From the NCBI GenBank assembly GCA_017548445.1, contig JAFYZZ010000024.1, positions 1 through 44,183 on the forward strand: a stretch of DNA of 44,183 nt, read 5' to 3'. The translations under genes and the position numbers were made by a program. The notes below the pieces were generated by a model. That model made no database searches. It had not been told where the DNA came from and worked only from the letters and a program-made list of their open reading frames with translations. Below, piece after piece: positions 19,931-28,251 of this stretch. The DNA is from Bacteroidales bacterium (GTDB taxonomy: Bacteria; Bacteroidota; Bacteroidia; Bacteroidales; UBA932). The stretch's first letter is position 1; each line of letters opens with the position of its first letter.

Positions 19931-21481
19931 TTAATAACCCGGGTTCTGCTGGATCTCGCTGTTGAGGCGGATTTCCGTGGCAGGATAAGGAAGGCGCTCG
20001 TTCTTGCCGGCCTTGAAGCCGAAAGCAGGGTTGCCGCAGCTCTTGTACTGGACCTGGCCGTTCACCTGGAGTTCAGGATAGGTGTCGCCGTTCTTGGACA
20101 TCTTGCTGCCTTCGCCCCAGCGGAGGAGGTCCTGCATACGGGTACCTTCGCCGAAGAGTTCCAGACGCTTCTCTAGTTTGATGTCGTCCAGCGTGACGGA
20201 GCCCTTGCTGGCAAGCCGGGCACGGTTGCGGACCATATTCACGTATTCGGCAGCCTTGGAAGCGTTGCCTGCGGCCAGATGGGCCTCGGCGCCGCAGAGC
20301 AGCACCTCGGCGTAACGCATCCACAGGGTGTTGGCCATATAGACATAGTCGTTGCCCATACCGCGCTCCTCGGCCAGGATGCGGAGTTTCCACATAAAGT
20401 AACCTTCGCCGATCACCGGGCTCTTGAGGGTGATGCCCAGTTCGCCGGTCAGCTGGTCGAGGGTCTTCAGGGACTCGTTCAGACGGTAGCCGTCGACGCC
20501 TTCGTCCTTGACGAAATCGTCATACAGGCTCTTGGTAGGCACGCGGAAACCCCAGCCCGTGTTCATAATGGGCGTGTCGGCCGGCCAGTTCATCTTGTCC
20601 ATACGCCAGTTGGTCATCAGCGCGTACATCGAGAAGTTCTGCCAGGAATTGTTGTCGTCGTGCACGCGGTTGCTCTCGAAGAGGCTTTCGACGTTGTGCT
20701 TATGGGAGGCACGGTGGATGAGGCTGTAGTCGTCCATCAGCGCATATTTGCCGGAATTGACGACGGCGTCGAACTGCGCGGCGGCCTCGGCGTTCTTCCC
20801 CTGCCACAGATAGACCTTGCCCAGGAGGGCCTGCGCGAACTGCTTGGTCACGCGCCAGGTGGTGTTGTCGTTCAGGCCGGTCTTCTCGGCCAGGGCGCCG
20901 GAAGAGATGGCCTCGTTCAGGTCCTTCTCCATCAGGCCCCAGAGTTCCTCGTCCGTTCCGTTGGGAACGTTATACTCGGACGGAGAAAGCTCGTGGTCCA
21001 CGAGCGGCGGGTTGCCCCACATCGTCTTCAGGTCGAAGTAGGCGAAGGCGCGGAAGACCTTGGCCTCGGCACGGGCCATCTTGGCCATATCGGAAGCCCC
21101 TTCCTCCTCCACGTGGCCCAGGATGACGTTGGCCTTGTAGATCAGCGTATAATAGGTGGTGAACATACTCTGGACGTAATCCTCTTCGGCGTCGAAGGTG
21201 AACTCGTTCAGATGCTCCAGGTTGTTGTTGTCTCCGCGCATCGAACCGCCGGCCCAGAAGTCGTCGGTAAGCATCGCCTTGCAGAGCTTCACATTGTATT
21301 CCCAACCGCGTACTTCCAGATACATAGCCACGTCGGCGGACAGGATCTGGTCATCGGTATTGTAATAGGTATTGTAGTCCAGGACTCCTTTCTGCGGGAT
21401 GTCCAGCATATCGGAGCAGGAAACGGCAGCAAAAGAACAAACGGCTGCCACAACAGACAGAATCAGATTTCTTGTTTTCAT
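19931..21481 (-). CDS. susD: SusD-like nutrient-binding outer-membrane lipoprotein
   Basis: A 516-residue SusD/RagB-family lipoprotein (lipobox AVSC, Cys22) that forms the lid of the SusC transporter and binds oligosaccharide. The N-terminal SusD-like domain contains the family's characteristic start (DMLDIPQKGVL) and TPR helices such as ARAEAKVFRAFAYFDL. The C-terminal part carries AEVLLCGAEAHLAAGN and the closing YPATEIRLN...NPGY motif. Length is typical. It lies 13 bp after the SusC stop, the invariant SusC-SusD order. The ligand cannot be read from sequence. Confidence 0.95.
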   Translation of the reverse strand: MKTRNLILSVVAAVCSFAAVSCSDMLDIPQKGVLDYNTYYNTDDQILSADVAMYLEVRGWEYNVKLCKAMLTDDFWAGGSMRGDNNNLEHLNEFTFDAEEDYVQSMFTTYYTLIYKANVILGHVEEEGASDMAKMARAEAKVFRAFAYFDLKTMWGNPPLVDHELSPSEYNVPNGTDEELWGLMEKDLNEAISSGALAEKTGLNDNTTWRVTKQFAQALLGKVYLWQGKNAEAAAQFDAVVNSGKYALMDDYSLIHRASHKHNVESLFESNRVHDDNNSWQNFSMYALMTNWRMDKMNWPADTPIMNTGWGFRVPTKSLYDDFVKDEGVDGYRLNESLKTLDQLTGELGITLKSPVIGEGYFMWKLRILAEERGMGNDYVYMANTLWMRYAEVLLCGAEAHLAAGNASKAAEYVNMVRNRARLASKGSVTLDDIKLEKRLELFGEGTRMQDLLRWGEGSKMSKNGDTYPELQVNGQVQYKSCGNPAFGFKAGKNERLPYPATEIRLNSEIQQNPGY

Positions 21482-21494
21482 AAGGCAGTCAGTC

Positions 21495-24400
21495 TTAGAA
21501 GGTGATGTTTATACCGAAAACGACCTTCTTGGCGGTCGGATAGGAACCCTTGTCGACGCCCAGGCTGCTTCCCGTACCGGTGATCTCGGGATCGAAGCCC
21601 GGATACTTGGAGAAGGTGAACCAGTCGTCCAGGGAACCATAGATACGCAGATTATCCACCTTGAACTTGCGGGTGAAGCTCTGCGGGAGCGTGTAACCGA
21701 GCTGGATCTGCTTGATCTTGGCGTAAGAGCCGTCAAAGACCACGGCGTCGGAGGTGAGGTACTGCTGCCAGTTGGCGGCGTTGGCGGCCGGGGTGGTGCC
21801 GTTGGTATGCTCCGGCGTCCAGCGGTCCTCCGTGAGGAAGCTCAGGCGGTTGGACGGGTAGTCCACCACGGTGAGGCAGTTGAAGATCTTGCTGCCGGCG
21901 GCGCCGGTGAGGAAGACCACCGCGTCGAGGCCCTTCCAGGCAGCGTTCAGGGTGATACCGTAGTTCACTTTCGGGATACCGGAACCGAGGTCCATCTTGT
22001 CGGCCTGGGTGGCGTCGCCGCTGCCGTCGACGTCTTCGAACATAGCGTTACCGTTGGTGGGATCGATACCCGTGAAATGGTAACCGTAGAAATGCCAGGC
22101 GGGATAGCCTTTCTCGAAACGGGTGATGGTGCCGTAGTTGCGCACGCCGGTGCCGTCGATACCGTCGGAGAGGGTCTCGTGCAGGTACGTCACTTCATTC
22201 TTGAGGGTAGAGAGGTTGCCGCCGATGCTGTAGCTGAAGTCGCCAATCTGGTCTCTCCACTTGAGTTCGAACTCGAAACCGGTGTTGCGCACGTTGCCGG
22301 CGTTCACCGGAGACGCGGTCACGCCCACCACGGTGGACGGGGTGATACCGGTCACGATCAGGTCCTTGGTCATCTTGTTGAACCAGTCCACGCTGAAGGT
22401 CAGGCGGTCGCGCAGGAAGCGCAGGTCCAGACCGAAGTTCAGCTGCTCGGAGGTCTCCCACTTGAGCTCTTCGTTACCGGTGGAGGAAGGGGCGTAACCC
22501 AGCAGATACTCCAGGCCGTTTCCGGTAGGATAGTTGCCCGTCTGGGCGATCACGTTGGCGTAGCGGTATCCGCTCAGGCCGGCGAGGGAACCGTTCTGGC
22601 CCCAGCTGGCGCGGAATTTCGCGAAGTTGACCACGCCCTTGAGCGGGACGAAGAAGGGCTCCTCGGAGATCGTCCAGCCGGCGGATACGGAGGGGAAGTA
22701 ACCCCAGCGCATCGGCTTCGGCAGGATGGAAAGGTCGGCCGCGTCCGCGCGGAAGGAAACCTGCACGTTGTACTTGTTCTGATAGCTCCAGTTGGCACGT
22801 CCGAAGTAGGAAAGCTTGCGGGAGATGTTCGGGGTGGCGCCGCTCACGGAAGGGACGGCGTTGGCCGAAGCGGAACCGAAGTAGTAGAACAGCGGATCGT
22901 TCTGGGTGACGCCCAGGTCGTCGTCGCTGCCGCGGTAGCTTCCGCTCATCGAGAAGCTGCGGGAGCTGGAGAAGGAGTTACCCACCATCACGGTCACGAA
23001 ATGCTTGCCGAAGTTCTGGTTCCAGTTGGCGAAGTTCTCCCACTGATAATACATCGAATTGCTGTCGGAACCGGACAGGCCGATATAGTTCTGGTAGGCG
23101 TTCTGGTTGATGTAGTAGTTGAGGCTGTAGCCGTAGTTGTCGCTGGAGGACAGGCGGTAACCCACGCGGGAAGTGATCGTCAGGTTCTTCCAGGGCGTGA
23201 AGTTGACGGAAGTGGAGCCGTTGATGTTGAATCCGTGGGAATCGCTGTAGGAACGGTCGCGCATAATGCGCGGGTTCACGTTCTCGGACGGGTTGAAATA
23301 AGAAGCGGCGTAGTAGTTTCCGTTCTCGTCCTTGAGCAGGTTGCGGCCGGCGTCCAGATAGGACTGCATATAGGCAGGAAGTGCATCCGGAGCATAGGTC
23401 GGAGGGGTCAGCGGATCCAGCTGCAGTGCGGAGAGCACGGCGGAACCGTAGTCGGAGCCCTCGGAGACGCTGCGGGCCTGGTAGTACTCGACCTGGTTGT
23501 TGGTCTGGATTTCCAGCCAGGGCTTGAACTTCCAGCTGGCGTTCACCATAAAGGTAAGGCGCTTGTAGACGTCTGCGTCGCCCACGAACATACCGTTGTT
23601 GTCCAGATAGGCGGCGGAGACGTAGAGGTTGCCGCGGTCGTTGCCGCCGCTGAACGAAAGGTTATGATGCTGCATCAGGGAATTCTCGTAGGAATAGGCC
23701 AGCCAGTCGGTGTTGGTCTGGAAGTCCCAGTTGGCGTAGAAGTCCTGGATGTTGTAACGGCCGTTCTCGATGAAGTACTGCATATACTGCTCGGAGTTCA
23801 TCACCTTGGGCACGTGGTTCAGGCTCTGGGAAGTCAGCTGGTAGGAGTAGCTGATCCGGCCTTCGCCCTGGCCGCGGCGGGTGGTGATCATCACCACGCC
23901 GTTACCGGCCTCGGCGCCATAGATGGCGGCGGAAGCACCGTCCTTCAGGACTTCCATCGACTCGATGTCGTTGGGGTCGATACCGGCGATGGAATTGGTG
24001 CGGCGGCCGTCCACGACGTACAGCGGGTTGGAGGAACCGTTGGAGGAGATACCGCGGACCTGGATGCTCGGGGAAGCGCCCGGGCGGGCGGAGTTGGAGA
24101 ACACCTGGACACCGGCGGTCTTGCCCTGGAGGGCGGACTCGGGGGAAGTGATGGTTCGGTTCTGGATGTCTTCGGATTTCACCTGGGAGATGGAACCGGT
24201 CACATCCGACTTCTTCTGGACACCGTAGCCCACGACCACGGTCTCTTCCAGCATTTCAGCGTCCACGGCGAGCTTGACGTTGAGCGTACGGGATTCGTTC
24301 ACGACAAACTCCTGCGTGGCGAAGCCGACGGACGAGAACACCAGGGTCGCGCCCGCAGGCACGCTGATGGAATAGTTGCCGTCGAGGTCCGTCACGACGC

Positions 24401-24563
24401 CGTTGGTGGTGCCTTTCTCGAAGACACCGGCACCGATCACCGGCTCGTTCTGGTCATCGACGACTGTTCCGGAGACCGTCACCCGCGTCTGAGCCGCGAG
24501 CGAGAGTCCCATCAAGAGCGACAGCCCGAAAGCTGCCAGTCTTTTCAATGCAGAATTACTCAT
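21495..24563 (-). CDS. susC: SusC-like TonB-dependent outer-membrane transporter
   Basis: A 1,022-residue SusC/RagA transporter importing oligosaccharides using TonB energy. In order: signal peptide (about 1-25, SLAAQ), carboxypeptidase-like regulatory domain (about 28-100, VSGTVVDDQNEPVIGAGV), TonB box (EETVVVGYG), plug domain (about 115-235) with the family signature SNPLYVVDGRR and DPNDIESMEVLKDGASAAIYG, then the 22-strand barrel ending in an aromatic residue (INITF). The ATG at 24563 is chosen because it begins the signal peptide; the longer frame upstream lacks signal-like features. It lies second in the operon, 16 bp after the carboxylesterase. Confidence 0.95.
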   Translation of the reverse strand: MSNSALKRLAAFGLSLLMGLSLAAQTRVTVSGTVVDDQNEPVIGAGVFEKGTTNGVVTDLDGNYSISVPAGATLVFSSVGFATQEFVVNESRTLNVKLAVDAEMLEETVVVGYGVQKKSDVTGSISQVKSEDIQNRTITSPESALQGKTAGVQVFSNSARPGASPSIQVRGISSNGSSNPLYVVDGRRTNSIAGIDPNDIESMEVLKDGASAAIYGAEAGNGVVMITTRRGQGEGRISYSYQLTSQSLNHVPKVMNSEQYMQYFIENGRYNIQDFYANWDFQTNTDWLAYSYENSLMQHHNLSFSGGNDRGNLYVSAAYLDNNGMFVGDADVYKRLTFMVNASWKFKPWLEIQTNNQVEYYQARSVSEGSDYGSAVLSALQLDPLTPPTYAPDALPAYMQSYLDAGRNLLKDENGNYYAASYFNPSENVNPRIMRDRSYSDSHGFNINGSTSVNFTPWKNLTITSRVGYRLSSSDNYGYSLNYYINQNAYQNYIGLSGSDSNSMYYQWENFANWNQNFGKHFVTVMVGNSFSSSRSFSMSGSYRGSDDDLGVTQNDPLFYYFGSASANAVPSVSGATPNISRKLSYFGRANWSYQNKYNVQVSFRADAADLSILPKPMRWGYFPSVSAGWTISEEPFFVPLKGVVNFAKFRASWGQNGSLAGLSGYRYANVIAQTGNYPTGNGLEYLLGYAPSSTGNEELKWETSEQLNFGLDLRFLRDRLTFSVDWFNKMTKDLIVTGITPSTVVGVTASPVNAGNVRNTGFEFELKWRDQIGDFSYSIGGNLSTLKNEVTYLHETLSDGIDGTGVRNYGTITRFEKGYPAWHFYGYHFTGIDPTNGNAMFEDVDGSGDATQADKMDLGSGIPKVNYGITLNAAWKGLDAVVFLTGAAGSKIFNCLTVVDYPSNRLSFLTEDRWTPEHTNGTTPAANAANWQQYLTSDAVVFDGSYAKIKQIQLGYTLPQSFTRKFKVDNLRIYGSLDDWFTFSKYPGFDPEITGTGSSLGVDKGSYPTAKKVVFGINITF

Positions 24564-24579
24564 TTGACTAGATAATTGG

Positions 24580-26055
24580 TTAATATGATAATTTAGATTC
24601 GATATTGAGCAGCATCGTCGCCGGCCTGGCGGCCGTGTAGGGCTCCCAGGCGGGGATGCCATCGGCGGACGGGACGCCCGTCCTGGCGAAGTTCGTCCAG
24701 AGGCGGCTGATGCGATGGCCGAGTTCGACGGCGTCGGCGCCGCCGCCCGTGAAGGTCCGGTGCAGGGCTACGTTGTCGAACACGAAGGGGATCTCGATGC
24801 AGTGCGTGCTGCCCAGTGCGCCGTCCAGCACCGGGGACTCCCAGGTGAACTGGTACAGATACACCGGAGCACAGCCGGCTGCGGCGCGGTCGGCCGCCTG
24901 CTGCACGGCAAGCGGCTTGAAGATGGGATCTTCCCGGTCACGCGTGAATTCGTGATAGGTGGTGCCGATGATGACCGGGATGTCCTTCGACAGGGCCATC
25001 GAGGCCGGCGAACCGGGCTGCTCGGGCAGCACGTCGCCGTCCACCACCGGACGGGTACCGAAAATGATCTGGTTCAGGAAGTTGACGGGCAGTTCGCCGT
25101 CCTGCTCCGCCTCCGCGCGCACTTCGGCGACGGCGGCGTCATAAGCTTCCAGCAGCGTCGCGTACGGGACTTTCGCGATCTCGTCGATGCGGGAAGGGTT
25201 GATGCCCAGGCGGCGCACCGTGGCGGCGCCGATGCGGCGCGACCACTTCTGTGGCAGCGCCTCCAGGATAGAGCCGCTCTCGACGACCGCCTTGCTGAAA
25301 AGGCCTTGCGCAGAGGGCATCGCAAGTAGGGTGCACACCTTGCCGCCACCGCCCGACTGGCCGAAGATGGTCACGTTCGCGGGGTCTCCCCCGAAGGCGG
25401 CGATGTTGTCGCGGACCCACTCCAGCGCCTTCACGATGTCGGTCATTCCGAGGTTGCCGGAAGCCGCGTACTTGGCGCCGAAGCCGGAAAGGTCGAGGAA
25501 GCCGAGGACATTGAGCCGGTGGTTGAGCGACACGACCACGACGCCGTGGTCGCGGGCGAGGTTGGCACCGTCATAGCCGATCTGTTCCTGGCCGGAACCG
25601 GCGCTGAAACCGCCGCCGTGCAGCCACACCATCACCGGACGCTTGCCGCCGTCGCCGATGCCGGAGGTCCATACATTGACGCGGAGGCAGTCTTCGTCGG
25701 GGAATCCGTCGTCCCAGTGCATCGCGAAGGCCTGGTCGTCGTCGTACCAGCCGGTCCGGGCGCCCTGCGGGCAGGTGGGACCGTAAGCCCGGCTTGCACG
25801 GACTTCCGTCCAGGGCTCGGGATCGACGGCAGGCCGGAAACGCTCCGCCCTGGCGTAGGGAATGCCTTTGTAGGTAAAGACCCCGTCTTCGATGTAGCCG
25901 GCTACGGGGCCGGAACCTGTCTGCACCGTGGAGGCCTTGGCGGAAGTCTCCAGGACGTGGAGTTCGCCGCCCTGTCCGGCGTGGCCGGGCCCCTGGCTGC
26001 AGGCCGCCACGAGGAAGGCGGCGGACAACAGGAAAAAGGTTTTTGCGTGTCTCAT
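24580..26055 (-). CDS. Carboxylesterase type B lipoprotein, first gene of the PUL operon
   Basis: A 491-residue carboxylesterase family B enzyme (para-nitrobenzyl-esterase type) with lipobox LVAAC (Cys19). Motifs are the oxyanion loop WLHGGGFSAGSG, the EDCLRVNVW signature, nucleophile Ser234 in FGQSGGGG, Glu369 in GTTYHEF and His418 in GSTHCIE, so the triad is complete. This fold is unrelated to the CE1 genes that follow, giving the operon two independent esterase types. Family members in sugar loci are thought to act on acyl or aryl esters. The ATG at 26055 precedes the signal peptide; an ATG nine codons upstream is in frame. It is the first gene after the divergent promoter region shared with the HTCS regulator. 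Confidence 0.9.
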   Translation of the reverse strand: MRHAKTFFLLSAAFLVAACSQGPGHAGQGGELHVLETSAKASTVQTGSGPVAGYIEDGVFTYKGIPYARAERFRPAVDPEPWTEVRASRAYGPTCPQGARTGWYDDDQAFAMHWDDGFPDEDCLRVNVWTSGIGDGGKRPVMVWLHGGGFSAGSGQEQIGYDGANLARDHGVVVVSLNHRLNVLGFLDLSGFGAKYAASGNLGMTDIVKALEWVRDNIAAFGGDPANVTIFGQSGGGGKVCTLLAMPSAQGLFSKAVVESGSILEALPQKWSRRIGAATVRRLGINPSRIDEIAKVPYATLLEAYDAAVAEVRAEAEQDGELPVNFLNQIIFGTRPVVDGDVLPEQPGSPASMALSKDIPVIIGTTYHEFTRDREDPIFKPLAVQQAADRAAAGCAPVYLYQFTWESPVLDGALGSTHCIEIPFVFDNVALHRTFTGGGADAVELGHRISRLWTNFARTGVPSADGIPAWEPYTAARPATMLLNIESKLSY

Positions 26056-26079
26056 ACTGTGGTTCTGTTTCACTGGATG

Positions 26080-26087
26080 CAAAATTA
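26080..26087 (-). promoter_or_regulatory. -7 box TAATTTTG of the PUL operon
   Basis: On the minus strand TAATTTTG fits TAnnTTTG and lies 24 nt upstream of the first PUL gene. No TTTG is found at the normal -33 distance, as expected for a promoter needing an activator such as the adjacent HTCS. No operator could be defined. Confidence 0.5.
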
Positions 26088-26225
26088 TCCCGAATATGGC
26101 TCTTTCTCTTTCTTACAATTTCAAATGCTTTTCCGGGTGTGCGACAGGGCCTTTTCGTTTGTTCATTTTTATTCTTTTTTGTTCAACAGCCACTTTATTT
26201 GAGAATATTTTCCTAATATAGAGGT

Positions 26226-28082
26226 ATGAAAATGAAACGCTTGGTCTTTCTCCTCCTGCTGGCGGCCTGCAACGGGCCGCGGCCCGTGCCCGGGCCGTCC
26301 CTGGCTGCCGGCGGCACCGTCATCGCCGACCGGCTGTCCAACCAGCGCGTGAACGCATTCGCGGAGGATGCCGACGGCCACATATGGATCGGCACCTTCA
26401 GGGGGCTGGACAAATACACCGTACACGACTATCATCAGTATTTCGCCACAGGCGACACCCTGGGGCTGCCCGACAACCAGGTCACGGCCCTGCACTGCAG
26501 CGCCAACGGGCAGCTATGGGTGGCCACGATGAACGGCGTCGCAACCCGCAGGGACGACGGCCGCTTCCACGTCGTTCTCGCCAGCGGCAGTTTCTCCGGC
26601 ATCTGCGAGACGCGCGACGGGCAGATCCTCTTCAGCGACGGGGCCACCCTGCAGCGCTATGATGCCGACAGCGACCGCATCCGGCCCGTCATCCGGGACT
26701 ACGGCGGCGTCGTCACCCTGATCGGACAGGACGGCAACGTCTGGTCCGTCAGCAACCTGACGGAACTTCGCCGATACGACGCCCGCGACTTCCGGCTGGC
26801 CGGCTCCTGGCCGACGCGGCATCCTGTCTATCACGGCGCATCCGTCCCGACGGGCGAGATCTGGTTGTCGGGTATGGGCGAACTCAGCATCTTCGACCCG
26901 CGCTCTGAAAAATGGCAGGATGTCCCCGAGGCCATCCGGAAAGAGCGCCGGCTGTCCGGCGGCGACATCGACATCCTCTTCGCCAACGGGACGGATATGC
27001 TCCTGCACACCATCACGGACGGGATGTTCTGCTACAACCAGGCCACCGGCCGGCTCCTGCACCAGTCCGACCCCGCATTCCCCTACGACGTCCCGGATTT
27101 CGAGATCCGCACCCTGTTCCGCGACAGCCGCGGCAACCTCTGGTTCGGCTCCACCGACCAAGGCTACAGCGTCTCCTATACCGACCGTAACGGCTTCGAC
27201 AGCAACCGTTTCCTCACCGATTACTTCCGCAACAGATCGGTCGTCTCCCTCTGCCCCGATCAGGCCGGGAACCTGTGGATTTCCACGCTCAACGACGGCC
27301 TGTATGTCTACGAACCCGGGAAGAATACCGTACGCCGCATCGACCTGCGGCGACTCGTCCCCGACAACAACATCGGCTACATCCGCTGCTACGACATCTT
27401 CTGCGACGCCCAGGGTGAGCTCTGGCTGGTGCTGACGGAAAAATACCGCGTCCTGCGGTGCCGCTTCGACGGACGGGAGCTCCGGGCCGTCGACCAGGTG
27501 GACCTGGTCAACCCCGTGACCGTCTCGCAGGACGACCTGGGGCGGATCTGGATCGCCAACTACACCGGGCAGCTGGTCCGCTACGACAAGGACACGCGCA
27601 AGACGGACTGGACCGCGCTCGGCGAGAATGCGCGATTCGCCCCCACCGTCCTTCTCCAGCTGGAACCGGGCCGGATGCTCGCCGCCACCTACGACACCAC
27701 CGTCTGCGAGGTCAACACCAATTCCGCGGAGTTGCGGTTCCGTGCCCCTTCGGATTCCTGGAAGAGCGCCTTCAGGCGGATGCCGGCCAATCCCACCTGC
27801 CTGTTCAAGGACAGCGCCGGCGACATCTGGCTCGGCACGGTGGGCAGCGGCCTGCTGCATTATGATTCCGAGAACCGGGAGACCGTGCGGATGGAAGGCC
27901 TTTCCTGCCAGGACATCTGCGACGTCCGGGAAGACCTGCAAGGCAATGTCTGGATCAGCACGATGAACGGCCTGTGCCGTTACGACCGCACCGTCGGCAC
28001 GTTCACCCAGTTCTTCGAGAGCGACGGAATCGGCGGCAACCAGTTCTGCGACCGCGCCTCCTGCCTCCTGCCTCCTGCCTGA
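26226..28082 (+). CDS. HTCS regulator, N-terminal periplasmic sensor part (upstream of frameshift)
   Basis: 618 codons encoding a signal sequence with a lipobox-like LLAAC, then the periplasmic two-bladed beta-propeller sensor of a hybrid two-component system. Many Reg_prop-type repeats are visible (for example DADGHIWIGTFRGLDKY, SRGNLWFGSTDQG, QAGNLWISTLNDGLYVY, SAGDIWLGTVGSGLLHY). It ends prematurely (LLPPA-stop) inside a 7-bp tandem repeat. Without one repeat unit the frame continues into the downstream part with the family-typical segment LLPDGTLVFGG. It is divergent from the PUL operon, as is common for HTCS activators that sense oligosaccharides. As drawn, the protein lacks kinase, receiver and DNA-binding parts. 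Confidence 0.88.
   Translation: MKMKRLVFLLLLAACNGPRPVPGPSLAAGGTVIADRLSNQRVNAFAEDADGHIWIGTFRGLDKYTVHDYHQYFATGDTLGLPDNQVTALHCSANGQLWVATMNGVATRRDDGRFHVVLASGSFSGICETRDGQILFSDGATLQRYDADSDRIRPVIRDYGGVVTLIGQDGNVWSVSNLTELRRYDARDFRLAGSWPTRHPVYHGASVPTGEIWLSGMGELSIFDPRSEKWQDVPEAIRKERRLSGGDIDILFANGTDMLLHTITDGMFCYNQATGRLLHQSDPAFPYDVPDFEIRTLFRDSRGNLWFGSTDQGYSVSYTDRNGFDSNRFLTDYFRNRSVVSLCPDQAGNLWISTLNDGLYVYEPGKNTVRRIDLRRLVPDNNIGYIRCYDIFCDAQGELWLVLTEKYRVLRCRFDGRELRAVDQVDLVNPVTVSQDDLGRIWIANYTGQLVRYDKDTRKTDWTALGENARFAPTVLLQLEPGRMLAATYDTTVCEVNTNSAELRFRAPSDSWKSAFRRMPANPTCLFKDSAGDIWLGTVGSGLLHYDSENRETVRMEGLSCQDICDVREDLQGNVWISTMNGLCRYDRTVGTFTQFFESDGIGGNQFCDRASCLLPPA
28056..28080 (+). repeat. Heptanucleotide tandem repeat (GCCTCCT) causing the HTCS frameshift
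   Basis: GCCTCCT occurs at 28056-28062, 28063-28069 and 28070-28076, followed by a partial GCCT at 28077-28080 (3.57 copies). A unit of 7 bp shifts the frame by one base per copy. Removing one copy joins frame 26226 to frame 28252 and gives RASCLLPDGTLVFGG across the junction, the sequence expected for the family. Confidence 0.95.
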
Positions 28083-28251
28083 CGGCACCCTCGTCTTCGG
28101 CGGCACTCACGGAATCACCTGGTTCAACCCGCTGGATATCAGGCGCAAGCAGTCCGTTCCGCTGGTCTTCGAGGCCCTGCGCGTCCACAACACCCTCGTC
28201 CTCCCCGGGAAAGACTCCCCCATCGACCGGGAACTCTCCTCCTGTCCGGAC

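Noticed and set aside
21399..24575. Plus-strand open frame of 1,058 codons opposite susC
   Set aside because: It is the shadow of SusC; the translation shows no domain and is biased to Gly, Val and His.
28056..28082. Programmed ribosomal frameshift in the HTCS gene
   Set aside because: No slippery heptamer of the X-XXY-YYZ type or downstream pseudoknot is evident; the tandem repeat explains the shift exactly by one 7-bp unit.
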